A stretch of 64,000 bases of DNA from an uncultured Alphaproteobacteria bacterium (GTDB lineage: Bacteria > Pseudomonadota > Alphaproteobacteria > RF32 > CAG-239): assembly GCA_944393175.1 (NCBI GenBank), contig CALXZH010000035.1, positions 52,250-116,249 on the forward strand, written 5' to 3'. Both the position numbers and the translations under genes were made by a program. Shown here in pieces: positions 46,459 through 56,125 of the stretch. Positions within the stretch are counted from its first letter, which is position 1. The number at the start of each line of letters is the position of its first letter. Below the pieces are notes generated by a model. It was not told the origin of the DNA and searched no databases. It saw nothing but the letters and a program-made list of their open reading frames with translations.

Positions 46459-46493
46459 ATAAAAAAAGCCTCCGCTGATGGAGGCTTTTTTTA
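46459..46493 (-). terminator. Terminator of tRNA-Arg
   Basis: Stem AAAGCCTCC/GGAGGCTTT with A and T runs, one base from the encoded CCA on the minus strand. Confidence 0.85.
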
Positions 46494-46570
46494 TGGCGCG
46501 CCCTAGACGATTCGAACGTCTGACCCACAGCTTAGAAGGCTGTTGCTCTATCCAGCTGAGCTAAGGGCGC
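46494..46570 (-). tRNA. tRNA-Arg (anticodon TCT)
   Basis: A 77-base tRNA on the minus strand: acceptor GCGCCCT/AGGGCGC, discriminator G, encoded CCA, anticodon loop CTTCTAA with TCT, T-arm GTTCGAATC. Confidence 0.95.
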
Positions 46571-46598
46571 ATCTGAAAATCTGAAAGAAGAACCTAGG

Positions 46599-46675
46599 TG
46601 GTCGGGACAGGCGGATTCGAACCGTCGGCATCTTGCTCCCAAAGCAAGCGCTCTACCAGGCTGAGCTATGTCCCG
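46599..46675 (-). tRNA. tRNA-Pro (anticodon TGG)
   Basis: A 77-base tRNA on the minus strand: acceptor CGGGACA/TGTCCCG, discriminator A, encoded CCA, anticodon loop TTTGGGA with TGG. It lies 28 bases upstream of tRNA-Arg, so both are probably co-transcribed. Confidence 0.95.
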
Positions 46676-46737
46676 CAAACCTGCGATTCTCAAACCAAGT
46701 GATAAGTTACCTCAAATAAAATAAAATGCAAGCATTT

Positions 46738-47472
46738 TTATATAATTTTTGGTTCGGTAATTAAACCTTTTTCTTGAAAGCTGTAATAACCGCTGTTGCT
46801 GACAATCAAATGGTCAAACAATTTAATACCGACTGCCGCCGCTGCGACATTGATTTTATTGGTAATTTCCATATCTGCGCGTGATGGCGTCACATCACCT
46901 GAGGGGTGATTATGCACCAATATAATGGCACGCGCCCCATGCAGCATTGCAGATTTAATCACTTCTCGAGGATGAATTGCTACTTGATTAATTGTTCCTC
47001 TTTGCTGCACTTCTTCCCCGATAACTTTTAATTTAACATCCAAGAAGATAATTCGAAATTCTTCTACATCTTTGTGCCCGATTGCCGTCCGGCAGTAATC
47101 CAACATTGCATCCCAGTTATTAATAACCGGAGCATCTTTATTTTTCAAACTATCCCAACTTGAACGAACAGCGGCTTCGCGCACGATATTAAAAACAATA
47201 TAACTGCTTTCCTTAATACCTGAAACCTCATAAAGAGCCTCCGCCGGCGCATTGATAACGGCAGAAAAGCTGCCGAACTTGGCTAAAAGCTGTTTTGCTA
47301 AAGGTTTAACATCTTTTCTGGGAATTGCGAGCATCAACAAGAGCTCTAACAATTCATAATCAGGCATATCACGCCCACCGCCCAACAAAAAGCGCTCTTT
47401 CAACCGTTTTCGGTGTCCGTAATAATCGGGCTCCTGCTCTGTAGAATCAGAAATATCTTTTTGAATAGTCAT
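46738..47472 (-). CDS. radC: RadC family JAB-domain protein
   Basis: A 244-residue protein: N-terminal helix-hairpin-helix (MPDYELLELLLMLAIP, LYEVSGIKESS) and C-terminal JAB/MPN-like domain with the metal-binding motif HNHPSGDVTPSRAD. Historically called a DNA-repair protein, though the role is unproven. It begins five bases after the map stop and is part of the sfsA-map-radC order that is common in alphaproteobacteria. Confidence 0.93.
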   Translation of the reverse strand: MTIQKDISDSTEQEPDYYGHRKRLKERFLLGGGRDMPDYELLELLLMLAIPRKDVKPLAKQLLAKFGSFSAVINAPAEALYEVSGIKESSYIVFNIVREAAVRSSWDSLKNKDAPVINNWDAMLDYCRTAIGHKDVEEFRIIFLDVKLKVIGEEVQQRGTINQVAIHPREVIKSAMLHGARAIILVHNHPSGDVTPSRADMEITNKINVAAAAVGIKLFDHLIVSNSGYYSFQEKGLITEPKII

Positions 47473-47477
47473 ATTTT

Positions 47478-48284
47478 TTAGTCAATTTTATACGGAGGTT
47501 TATCCAATCCTTTGGGAGAATAAGTAAATACTTCATAACCATCTTTAGTCACAGCCAAAGAGTGCTCAAACTGAGCCGACAAAGACTTATCTCTGGTTAC
47601 GGCCGTCCACCCGTTTTTCAAAATCAAAGCATCCGGCTTACCAATATTAATCATCGGTTCAATGGTAAAGAACATCCCCTCTTCCATAATCGGACCTGTT
47701 CCTTTATGAGCAATATGCATAACATTTGGTGCCCCGTGAAACATTTTGCCCAATCCATGTCCGCAAAACATATCAACCACACCATAACCATATTTGTGCG
47801 CATATTCGGCAATCACATAACCGATATCCCCAAAATGCACACCGGGTTTAACCACATCAATACCACGCATCATGCACTCATAAGTCACATCGCACAAGCG
47901 GGTTGCTTTGAGTTTTGGTTTACCGGCATAATACATTCTGCTGGTATCTCCATACCATCCGTCAACAATAGCAGTCACATCAATATTTAAGATATCACCA
48001 TCGGCTAATTTATGTTCCATATCGGGAATACCGTGGCAAATAACGTGGTTAATGGAAATACAGGTTGACTTAGGATAGCCTTGATACCCCAGACATGCCG
48101 GAATTGCCCCTTTAGCAATCATAAATTCCCGACATTTATCATCGAGCTCATCGGTTGTCACCCCGACTTGCACAAAAGGTGTAATATAATCCAAACACTC
48201 AGCCGCCACTTTACCGGCTTTTCTCATTCCTTCAAATCCGGCTTTATCATAAATCATAATGCCGTCTTTTCTTTTGATTTCCAC
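47478..48284 (-). CDS. map: Methionine aminopeptidase, type I
   Basis: A 268-residue enzyme that removes the initiator Met from nascent proteins. Metal ligands lie in LNIDVTAIVDGWYGDTS (two Asp), CGHGLGKMFHGAP (His), FTIEPMIN (Glu) and AQFEHSLAVT (Glu). The start is a GTG at 48284 with AGGAGAG seven bases upstream; an alternative ATG is nine codons in. Lies between sfsA-like and radC. Confidence 0.96.
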   Translation of the reverse strand: MEIKRKDGIMIYDKAGFEGMRKAGKVAAECLDYITPFVQVGVTTDELDDKCREFMIAKGAIPACLGYQGYPKSTCISINHVICHGIPDMEHKLADGDILNIDVTAIVDGWYGDTSRMYYAGKPKLKATRLCDVTYECMMRGIDVVKPGVHFGDIGYVIAEYAHKYGYGVVDMFCGHGLGKMFHGAPNVMHIAHKGTGPIMEEGMFFTIEPMINIGKPDALILKNGWTAVTRDKSLSAQFEHSLAVTKDGYEVFTYSPKGLDKPPYKID

Positions 48285-48294
48285 TTTAACTCTC

Positions 48295-48993
48295 CTAATA
48301 CAAAATATTCATGCTTTGAGTAATGTTTATACTGTTATCATCAATAGTGCAACCATAACCGCAAAATTTCAAGCCGTTTTTTGCTTCATCAAAAATTCTG
48401 GCAGCTGCGGTTGGCTCAATTGTCCAGCTAAACTTAATATCTTGGCAATCCATTCTCGGCACAATCAATAAGACATAAGTTTCATATCCTTGTTGGCGTA
48501 AATTTGCAAATTCGCCAAACATGGACATTTCAAAAAAATTCAAAAACGAGGGAAAGACAACGTTTGCACCTTGTTTATTATAAATACTGACGGCATAGAC
48601 ATAGGCATAATCTTCATTTGCGTTTGAAAATTCCAAATTAGCATATTTAACCTTATCACCGGATTCAAGGCATCTCAATTTTGTATAGCGTGAAAATTCT
48701 TTTAACAAACCTTTCTCAAACGCCTCTTTGACCAAGATTTGCGCATAATTTGGACTAATCATAATCAAAGCGCCGTCTTTGTTCACCATAATGGCTTCAT
48801 ATTTAAGATGATTATTTTTTCTGTTATTAGGCAGAAGCCAAACAAGCGTTCCGACACTATAAATATTTTGCTTAGCATCTAATTCCGGACAAAAAGCGGC
48901 CACAACCTCACCTGAAGTCAGCTCCACATCCAAAATCAAATTTTTATAGCATCTGAGGATTTTACCAATCACCAATTCTGCAGAAAAATTCAT
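48295..48993 (-). CDS. SfsA-like protein, degenerate
   Basis: A 232-residue protein placed and sized like SfsA (sugar fermentation stimulation), with recognisable N-terminal OB part (LTSGEVVAAFCPELDA, in place of the family's HCPNTG) and SPNYAQILVKEAFEKGLL. The C-terminal half of true SfsA carries SRIDF, EVKSVTL and FPDAVTERG, a PD-(D/E)XK-like core; here these read KVKYANLEF, YVYAVSIYN and VFPSFLNFF, so the acidic and Lys residues are lost. It probably kept a binding role only. Upstream of map. Confidence 0.7.
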   Translation of the reverse strand: MNFSAELVIGKILRCYKNLILDVELTSGEVVAAFCPELDAKQNIYSVGTLVWLLPNNRKNNHLKYEAIMVNKDGALIMISPNYAQILVKEAFEKGLLKEFSRYTKLRCLESGDKVKYANLEFSNANEDYAYVYAVSIYNKQGANVVFPSFLNFFEMSMFGEFANLRQQGYETYVLLIVPRMDCQDIKFSWTIEPTAAARIFDEAKNGLKFCGYGCTIDDNSINITQSMNILY

Positions 48994-49064
48994 AATTTTT
49001 TCCCCATAAAAAACAAATAGAGCATATTATGACTATGCTCTATTTGCAACAGATTTTACATATT

Positions 49065-51047
49065 TTAATAAGTTTTGTCTTTTACATTTTTCAGAATTTG
49101 AATATTATTTAACTTATTCTTCTCTACGGATTTTTTATAGGCTTCAATAGCTTGCATAGCTTTGGCCTTTTTCCATTCTTTTTTAGTCATACGAGCGGTA
49201 GCTTGATTTCCATCCGTATTATTTTTCCGTTTTGAGCGGTGTTTTGTTCCGTATTTTAGTTCTTTTGGAGAAAGATGTTGAGGCTCACTCTCCAACAACA
49301 TTTCCTCCATTGTATCATCCAACACATTTTGACTGCTGGCTTGATAGCGCATAGAATAAGGCCCTTTGGAAACAGGAGTGTTTTCAATTTCCAAAAGTTT
49401 TTCAATCGGCATATAGTTTTCATCAATCCGCCAAAATTCGATAATTCCCTCTTGCGGAATATTAGGGTTTGGGTGAATTGGATCTTGATAAATCAGTTTC
49501 ACGCCAATCCAAGTCATTGGTTCAAAAGGCTTCGGCTCATTAATCGTTCGGTTTTGACCAACATTCATCACTTCTTGGTTTTCAGCCAAAACAACTTTTC
49601 CGCCATGAGCTTCAATAATTCGTTTGGTATTTTCACATTGTTCCGGATTACCGTGAATTGGTGTATAAACCGCATTCGGAGCATAGATTTTGATAACATC
49701 AACCAATTGCCCCAACGCCTTAGCATTAATATGCCCTGAATCTTGCATTTGTACTTCTTCAAAATCAGCCACTTTTCGCGCAGAAGGAGTCATCACGATT
49801 TTAGCCCCTCTGGCAGCTAAGCGCTGTAACATCTCAGGCCCGGTTTTACCGTTAATTTCATCAATAATACGTTGTCTAGCCAAAATGAGTACATTTTTAC
49901 CAATTCGAATAGTTTGATGCAAATCCAAGGCCATTTTTGTCATGGCAGCCATCGGAATATGAGCCAAATCACTTTTATTTTGATTATATTCTTCCAATCC
50001 TTGAGCAAAAGCTCCCGTAGCAATTACATATTTGGTTTTAACGTTTTTGTCATTCAGATAAGCTTCCAAAGTTCCGCTGTAAACATATTTATCAAAATCT
50101 AAATGACCGCTGTCAGTCATGGCTTGTTTAACCAGCTGCAGCCACTTACCCTCTAAGTAAACTTTGGTGCCTAACTTTTTAGCCACTTCAATATCAATAG
50201 CCATATTTTCGACACTTCGCGAAATCACAGGAGAAATAATCAAACTTCTGTCCGGATTAGCCTTAACCACATTATAAGTATTTTCAACCGCCTGTTCAAA
50301 GCCGATTCTGTCTTTTCCGTTCGGCACGGTAGAGGTTGAATCAATTTGAATATTTGTGGTTAATTTTCTTTGGAGCAAATCTTTATATTCATCAAAACTA
50401 AAGCTTTTGCCCACAGGCATATTCTCTTCAACTAAAAAGTCACCGTTATTAATAATGCCGGCATAAGGCTGACCGTTGACTTTGGTCAAAGTATGGAAGC
50501 CCAAAGCATCAACCACACTGTGGCTAACGCTAAAGGGTTCAATCTCAATATCTTTACCGACTAAAATTTTATCTCCGGGATTAATCCTTTCAATAAACGG
50601 AGGCTGCATTCCCATCTGCAAAAAGGCCTTACTCACCAAACTACGAGTAAAAGCACTGGCCTTAATCGGCGGAAGTTCATAACCCATACGCACATAATTA
50701 ATCAATGCGCCGATATGGTCTTCATGCGCATGCGTCAAACAAATAATCGCTACAGGTTTTTTGGCTTTAATTTCTTGCTTGGTTACAGGATCAATTTGGT
50801 CAAAATATTCTCCCACATCAGGATAAGCACTGCTAAATCCCGATTCGTAAGGAGTAAAGATACAACCCAAATCAAACATCACACGCTTGGTTTCCAAAGC
50901 CTCGTTTGTGTGCTCAATCACCATACAGTTACCGCCGATACGGTCTTTATTCACCCCGCCGATAAACTCAACCTTTGTTCCGGGCTCCGCCTTTTTTACC
51001 GCGGCTTTTTGCCATTTCGTCAGATTAGGTTGCAAATTTTTAGACAT
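49065..51047 (-). CDS. rnj: Ribonuclease J-type metallo-beta-lactamase nuclease
   Basis: A 660-residue RNase J family enzyme for RNA processing and decay. The beta-lactamase motif THAHEDHIG (H106, H108, D110, H111), later HSVVDALG and IHGNPEQ, and beta-CASP features are present. The C-terminal ~70 residues are basic (KHRSKRKNNTDGN, RMTKKEWKKAKAM), longer than usual and likely RNA-binding. The ATG at 51047 has AGGAGG upstream and replaces 51068. RNase J rather than RNase E dominance is usual in many alphaproteobacteria. Confidence 0.92.
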   Translation of the reverse strand: MSKNLQPNLTKWQKAAVKKAEPGTKVEFIGGVNKDRIGGNCMVIEHTNEALETKRVMFDLGCIFTPYESGFSSAYPDVGEYFDQIDPVTKQEIKAKKPVAIICLTHAHEDHIGALINYVRMGYELPPIKASAFTRSLVSKAFLQMGMQPPFIERINPGDKILVGKDIEIEPFSVSHSVVDALGFHTLTKVNGQPYAGIINNGDFLVEENMPVGKSFSFDEYKDLLQRKLTTNIQIDSTSTVPNGKDRIGFEQAVENTYNVVKANPDRSLIISPVISRSVENMAIDIEVAKKLGTKVYLEGKWLQLVKQAMTDSGHLDFDKYVYSGTLEAYLNDKNVKTKYVIATGAFAQGLEEYNQNKSDLAHIPMAAMTKMALDLHQTIRIGKNVLILARQRIIDEINGKTGPEMLQRLAARGAKIVMTPSARKVADFEEVQMQDSGHINAKALGQLVDVIKIYAPNAVYTPIHGNPEQCENTKRIIEAHGGKVVLAENQEVMNVGQNRTINEPKPFEPMTWIGVKLIYQDPIHPNPNIPQEGIIEFWRIDENYMPIEKLLEIENTPVSKGPYSMRYQASSQNVLDDTMEEMLLESEPQHLSPKELKYGTKHRSKRKNNTDGNQATARMTKKEWKKAKAMQAIEAYKKSVEKNKLNNIQILKNVKDKTY

Positions 51048-51201
51048 AACGCCTCCTGCAAATATCAAGATTAATGGCTATATAATACCCATATTTGACA
51101 AAATTTCAAGTTTTTTCTATAAAATTTCGCAAATTTTATTCTCTTGAAAAATTTTCGCCCGACATTATCTAAAACAATAAAGGACAACAAGGAGAAAAAA
51201 C

Positions 51202-51684
51202 ATGCAATCAGTATTAAAATTTATATACTCGACACTATTGGTTATGGTAGCAGCCTGGCTCTGCGGTCTATTTACCCATATCGGGATTGAAGGTTGGTAT
51301 AACGGTTATGAAAAGCCTTCAGGAACGCCGCCTAACTGGGTCTTTTCTCCAATGTGGACACTCATCTATGCACTGATGATTATCTCATTTTATTTCATAT
51401 TAGATAGTGCCTCGCACTTAAAAAAGCGTGCAGTAATTTTGTTTATCTCGCAACTGTTTTTGCAAATAATCTGGTGTTGGGCATATTTCAGTGAAGGCTT
51501 AATCGGACTGGGCTTAGTCATCATCATTGCACTGGATGTTGTATTCTTCCAAATGATACGAGCTTTCAAAAAAATTTCACCCACGGCAAGCTATTTGAAT
51601 TGGCTTGGTTTTGCTTGGATGTGCTATGCCACGTTTTTGAATTTAACTTTCGTGTACACTTATGGAAGTATAATTGAATTTTAG
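51202..51684 (+). CDS. TspO/MBR family protein
   Basis: A 160-residue protein with five transmembrane helices. Family marks: KPSGTPPNWVFSPMWTLIYALM near residues 38-60, WCWAYFSEGLIGLGLV, and LNWLGFAWMCYATFLNLT at the end. TspO binds porphyrins and other small tetrapyrroles or sterols and affects stress responses. AAGGAG site precedes the ATG. Monocistronic, next to alaS. Confidence 0.92.
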   Translation: MQSVLKFIYSTLLVMVAAWLCGLFTHIGIEGWYNGYEKPSGTPPNWVFSPMWTLIYALMIISFYFILDSASHLKKRAVILFISQLFLQIIWCWAYFSEGLIGLGLVIIIALDVVFFQMIRAFKKISPTASYLNWLGFAWMCYATFLNLTFVYTYGSIIEF

Positions 51685-51770
51685 TAAAAATTTTACTAGA
51701 CTCTTACCCCAAAATACTCTAAAAAAAGTAAGGTTTAAATAATTGATATTTTTGGGAAGTATATTGAACT

Positions 51771-54401
51771 ATGACAACAACGCTAAAAGATATAAGAAAT
51801 ACTTACTTAAATTTCTTTGCAAAACACGACCATAAAATCATTCCGTCCTCATCACTTGTACCGGACAATGACCCGACCCTGATGTTCACCAACTCCGGAA
51901 TGGTTCAATTCAAAAACATTTTCACCGGCAACGAAAAGCGCGACTATACGCGAGCGACGACTTCCCAAAAATCCGTTCGAGCCGGTGGCAAACACAATGA
52001 CTTGGATTCTGTCGGATATGATGTCAGACACCACACATTTTTTGAAATGTTGGGTAACTTTTCTTTCGGCGACTATTTTAAAGAAGAAGCCATAGCTTGG
52101 GCATGGGAATTGGTCACCAAAGAGTTTTGTATTCCGAAAGACCGCTTAGCCGTTACCGTATATCACACCGATGATGTTTCACGCAACATCTGGCGTAAAG
52201 TTTCAGGCTTGCCTGAAGACCGCATTATCGGCATTGCCACCAAAGACAACTTCTGGCAAATGGGTGATACCGGCCCTTGCGGTTATTGCTCTGAGATTTT
52301 CTATGACCATGGTCCCGAAGTTTGGGGAGGCCTCCCCGGCACACCCGAAGAAGACGGCGACCGCTGGATTGAAATTTGGAACTTGGTTTTCGATGAATTT
52401 GAAGACTTGCCCGACGGCAGCCGAATTCCATTAAAACAACGTTGTATTGATACCGGCATGGGTTTGGAGAGAATGTCTGCCATTTTGCAAGGCGTTCACT
52501 CTAACTATGAAATTGACTTGTTCAAAAACCTGATAAACGACATTTCCAAACTCACCGGCGCCGACCCTGAAGGACCGCTGAAATCTTCCTTCAATGTTAT
52601 TGCCGACCACTTGCGCGCCATGTGCTTTTTGATTGCCGACGGTGTTTTGCCGACCAATGAAGGCCGCGGCTATGTTTTGCGTCGTATTATGCGCCGAGCC
52701 ATGCGCCACGTTCAACTGCTTGGCATACATGAGCCGATGATTTATAAACTTCTGCCCTCTCTGCAAAGAGAAATGGGCGAGGCTTATCCTGAACTCTATC
52801 GTGCTCAAGCTCTCATCAGCGAAACGATTAAAACCGAAGAAAGCCGCTTTATCAAAACTCTTGATAAAGGTCTTCGTATTTTGGATGAAGAAACGGCAAA
52901 TCTCAAATCCGGTGACGAATTAAGCGGTTCGGTTGCTTTCAAGCTCTATGATACTTATGGTTTCCCGCTTGACCTCACCCAAGACGCCTTGCGCACCAAA
53001 AACATCTCGGTAGATACCAAAGGTTTTGATGAAGCCATGGCCAAACAAAAAGCAGAAGCTCGTAAGAATTGGGCAGGTTCGGGCGACACCGGCACGGAAA
53101 AAGTTTGGTTTGAAATTCAAGAAAAAGTCGGCTCAACCGAATTCTTAGGTTACAACACTCTAAAAGCCGATGGTCAAATCACGGCTTTGGTTGTCAATAA
53201 TGAATCTCTGAACTTAGTCAGCCGCGGAGAATTCTGGTTAGTCGCCAACCAAACACCGTTTTATGCCGAGATGGGCGGACAAGTCGGCGATATTGGTTTA
53301 ATCAGCAGTGATAATGTCACCATCCAAGTTTTGGATGTTAAAAAGAAATTAGATGGTATTTCAGCCCACTTGTGCAAACTCATCAAAGGCAGTGTCAAAG
53401 TCGGAGATGTTTTAACTTTCCAAGTAGCTGAACAAAATCGCAAAAACATTTGCGCCAACCACTCGGTAACCCACCTTCTCCACCGCGCTCTGCGTGATGT
53501 TTTAGGCAACCACGTAGCACAAAAAGGTTCGTATGTTTCTGCTGATAGAATGCGCTTTGACTTATCTCACCCCAAACAAATCACGGCCGAAGAAATTCGT
53601 CAGGTTGAAAATATTGTTAACAACGCTATTCGCCAAAATTATAAAGTCACCACGGCTTTAATGTCACAAGATGAAGCAATCAAATCAGGTGCCATGGCTC
53701 TGTTTGGTGAAAAATACGGCGAAGAAGTCCGCGTAGTATCTATGGGAGATGACAAAGAAATATTCTCAAGAGAACTCTGCGGAGGTACTCACGTCAAAGA
53801 AACCGGCGATATCGGCTATTTCAACATAGTATCAGAGAGTGCTGTTTCAGCTGGTGTTCGTCGTTTAGAATGCTTAACCGGACACGGTGCAGAGCAATTT
53901 GTTCAAGAAATGGAAGATAAACTCCACGCTGTCGGAAATTTGCTCAAAACCAGTCCAAATGACTTGGAAAAAAGAATAAAACAACTCTTGGATGAAAAGA
54001 AAAAGCTTGAAAACGATATGTTTGAGCTCAAAAAACGGTTTGCCAGCAATAAAGCAGCAGACAATCGCGACAATTTTGAAATCATTAATGGTATTAAATT
54101 TGTAGGTCGAGCCATTCCCAACGTTCACCCGAAAGAATTAAAAGCCTTTATTGATGAGATTACGCCAGAAATTGGCTCAGGCATTGTTGTTTTAGCCTCA
54201 AACAAAGATGATAAAGCCTCAATTGTGGTAGGCGTCACCAAAGATTTGACCACAAAATATTCAGCAATTGATTTGGTAAAGAAAGCCTCTCAAGCTGTTG
54301 GCGGCCAAGGTGGCGGCGGACGTCCGGATATGGCTCAAGCCGGCGGCCCGAATGGAGAAAAAATCGCCGATGCAATTGAAGCTGTCAAAAAAGCAATCTA
54401 A
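51771..54401 (+). CDS. alaS: Alanyl-tRNA synthetase
   Basis: An 876-residue class II synthetase charging tRNA-Ala. N-terminal catalytic core ([42 protein letters not shown]), editing domain with zinc ligands NHSVTHLLH and CGGTHV, and C-terminal oligomerisation domain ending in [12 protein letters not shown]. Full length. Followed by a strong terminator two bases after the stop. Confidence 0.97.
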   Translation: MTTTLKDIRNTYLNFFAKHDHKIIPSSSLVPDNDPTLMFTNSGMVQFKNIFTGNEKRDYTRATTSQKSVRAGGKHNDLDSVGYDVRHHTFFEMLGNFSFGDYFKEEAIAWAWELVTKEFCIPKDRLAVTVYHTDDVSRNIWRKVSGLPEDRIIGIATKDNFWQMGDTGPCGYCSEIFYDHGPEVWGGLPGTPEEDGDRWIEIWNLVFDEFEDLPDGSRIPLKQRCIDTGMGLERMSAILQGVHSNYEIDLFKNLINDISKLTGADPEGPLKSSFNVIADHLRAMCFLIADGVLPTNEGRGYVLRRIMRRAMRHVQLLGIHEPMIYKLLPSLQREMGEAYPELYRAQALISETIKTEESRFIKTLDKGLRILDEETANLKSGDELSGSVAFKLYDTYGFPLDLTQDALRTKNISVDTKGFDEAMAKQKAEARKNWAGSGDTGTEKVWFEIQEKVGSTEFLGYNTLKADGQITALVVNNESLNLVSRGEFWLVANQTPFYAEMGGQVGDIGLISSDNVTIQVLDVKKKLDGISAHLCKLIKGSVKVGDVLTFQVAEQNRKNICANHSVTHLLHRALRDVLGNHVAQKGSYVSADRMRFDLSHPKQITAEEIRQVENIVNNAIRQNYKVTTALMSQDEAIKSGAMALFGEKYGEEVRVVSMGDDKEIFSRELCGGTHVKETGDIGYFNIVSESAVSAGVRRLECLTGHGAEQFVQEMEDKLHAVGNLLKTSPNDLEKRIKQLLDEKKKLENDMFELKKRFASNKAADNRDNFEIINGIKFVGRAIPNVHPKELKAFIDEITPEIGSGIVVLASNKDDKASIVVGVTKDLTTKYSAIDLVKKASQAVGGQGGGGRPDMAQAGGPNGEKIADAIEAVKKAI

Positions 54402-54441
54402 AAAAAGATAACCACCAACCAAGTTGGTGGTTATCTTTTTA
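54401..54441 (+). terminator. alaS terminator, bidirectional
   Basis: Stem GATAACCACCAAC/GTTGGTGGTTATC with A and T runs; also placed to end the convergent Cys-rich gene. Confidence 0.9.
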
Positions 54442-54453
54442 TTTAACACTTCT

Positions 54454-54924
54454 TTATGAATTACCATAATAAGGAACAAAAAAAGCTAATACATCATTAG
54501 CGTCTATATAAACCGTATCCCCCTTCGATACACTTACATAAAAAAATCCTCTTTGTCCTGAAAGTCCAGTAATAGAACCGACTTTAATTCCGTTAATTTT
54601 AATAAAAGCCCCATAGCTAGTAATATCTTTACCGTGTCCAATTACAATTCCATTTTGATAGGCTGTCCACGTAGATTTTCCTAAAATGTCACCTTTGGCT
54701 GACCAATTTAATTTAAGAACATAAAAAACATCCTCTGCTTTTACACAATTATACTTGTTTTGATCAAATGGACATTTTAAAGCTTGACTAATACATCCTT
54801 CCGTAGAACTTTGAGTATACCCTAAATCACTACAAGAGGGTTGAGCACCACAAGTTAAAGAATAAGCATTATATGCAATTACAGATAAACAAGCGGATAA
54901 AGATAGAATTGACAATGTTTTCAT
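54454..54924 (-). CDS. Exported protein with Cys module, function unknown
   Basis: A 156-residue protein with a signal peptide (cleavage probably after AYS, near residue 22). The mature N-terminus has five Cys in a CSDLGY..C..CPFDQNKYNC module that also occurs in the 317-residue neighbour. The rest (about 65-156) is a beta-rich domain with repeated Gly-Ile turns and IDANDVLAFFVPYY. It lies 32 bases downstream of the large Cys-rich gene in one apparent operon. No known family. Confidence 0.7.
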   Translation of the reverse strand: MKTLSILSLSACLSVIAYNAYSLTCGAQPSCSDLGYTQSSTEGCISQALKCPFDQNKYNCVKAEDVFYVLKLNWSAKGDILGKSTWTAYQNGIVIGHGKDITSYGAFIKINGIKVGSITGLSGQRGFFYVSVSKGDTVYIDANDVLAFFVPYYGNS

Positions 54925-54956
54925 AATTATTCTCCTAAGAAAAGATGATAGAAAGA

Positions 54957-55910
54957 CTAAGAATTTTCAGGTCGTTCAGGAGCGGTAGTACAAGGCATCC
55001 AATATCTGTACCACTCACAAGAGGCATCGGAAATATCCGTGTAACCATTAGAGCATTGTCCGGTAGGAAAATATTTACCCGAACATTGTTCGAAAGAGCA
55101 CTCAATACCTGTAGGACAAGAGCTCATATAACCATAATTTCCACAGGTTTTGCAGGAATTGTAATATTTGATACCATTCAGACAGTAATCATTAGCATTT
55201 ACAGGACCAAATTCTTCACATATTTGATTGTATCCGGATTTACATTCACAAGAAGCATAAACAGATTGTCCGTTTTGAGTACAGGCCGTACCAACGCCAA
55301 CAAGATTTAAAGACGCATCACAAGTTCTATAGTAAGAAGGACATTTACAAGTACTATAATGAGCCCCATTATCGTCCACACATTTATCAGACAACTCTTT
55401 AGGAGAAGCGCAGTTAGATGTCGTGTAAGGGTAAAGAGTTGTATCACAATAACATTTAAATTTACCGCCACAAGAATTAGCACTTATTGTGTTAGGGTAA
55501 GAACATTCGTATTTTGAATATTTATAAGCACTATCACAACATTCCTTAAAATAAGTTGTGTCATAAGGACAAAAGGAAGTAGGGTTACCGCTTGTACATT
55601 TAGTAAGCTTATAACCGGCATTTTCGCAAGCAGTTTTATAAGATTCGGGAAAAGAAGGGGTTTCGAAATTAATATCACTATCACCGCTGATAAAGGTGAC
55701 TTTAGCAGTTTTATAAGTACTACGATAGGGCAAACCTACAATAAGGTTTGCCCTGCTATAAGGTTCAAAGGTTTGGCTTTGACTAGTTTCTATGAGGTGT
55801 GTATATTTAAGAGGCAAGGCTTGAATTGGAAACAAATCAATGTTTTCACTTTTGCCGCCAAGGCCACAAAGTAAAAATAACGATACTCCTATCGCAAGTT
55901 GCTTTCTCAT
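54957..55910 (-). CDS. Large Cys-rich exported repeat protein
   Basis: A 317-residue protein with a signal sequence (possibly a lipoprotein, LLCGLGG with Cys15; the lipobox is weak) and 28 Cys in total. From residue ~90 on, short EGF-like or knot-like repeats with Cys, Tyr and Asn follow each other (CxCxxxYYxTC, ACTQNGQSVYASCECKSGYN). The module CENAGY..C..FCPYD..FKECC matches the neighbouring gene. Disulfide-rich surface or secreted protein, perhaps an adhesin or pilin-like subunit; no family is assigned. TAT-rich Tyr codons are frequent. Confidence 0.7.
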   Translation of the reverse strand: MRKQLAIGVSLFLLCGLGGKSENIDLFPIQALPLKYTHLIETSQSQTFEPYSRANLIVGLPYRSTYKTAKVTFISGDSDINFETPSFPESYKTACENAGYKLTKCTSGNPTSFCPYDTTYFKECCDSAYKYSKYECSYPNTISANSCGGKFKCYCDTTLYPYTTSNCASPKELSDKCVDDNGAHYSTCKCPSYYRTCDASLNLVGVGTACTQNGQSVYASCECKSGYNQICEEFGPVNANDYCLNGIKYYNSCKTCGNYGYMSSCPTGIECSFEQCSGKYFPTGQCSNGYTDISDASCEWYRYWMPCTTAPERPENS

Positions 55911-56125
55911 AATACACTCCGTTATAACTGAACCTTATCACTTATAACTTAGCATATTACTCAGAAAGTGTCAACAAATAATATTATCACATTTTTATTT
56001 TGGCTAAATCAGTTTGGCTAAATCAGATAGATAAAAATTTTTACTGTATAACCACCCTTTAATGTTGCCAATTAATTGAAACTAATATAAATTACGCAGG
56101 CAATAAATATTTAGGGAGAGAAGAT

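Noticed and set aside
46286..46528. Minus-strand 80-codon frame with two LHQRRLFLWRG copies
   Set aside because: The repeated peptide only reflects the duplicated terminator and repeats; the frame runs into tRNA-Arg and has no ribosome site.
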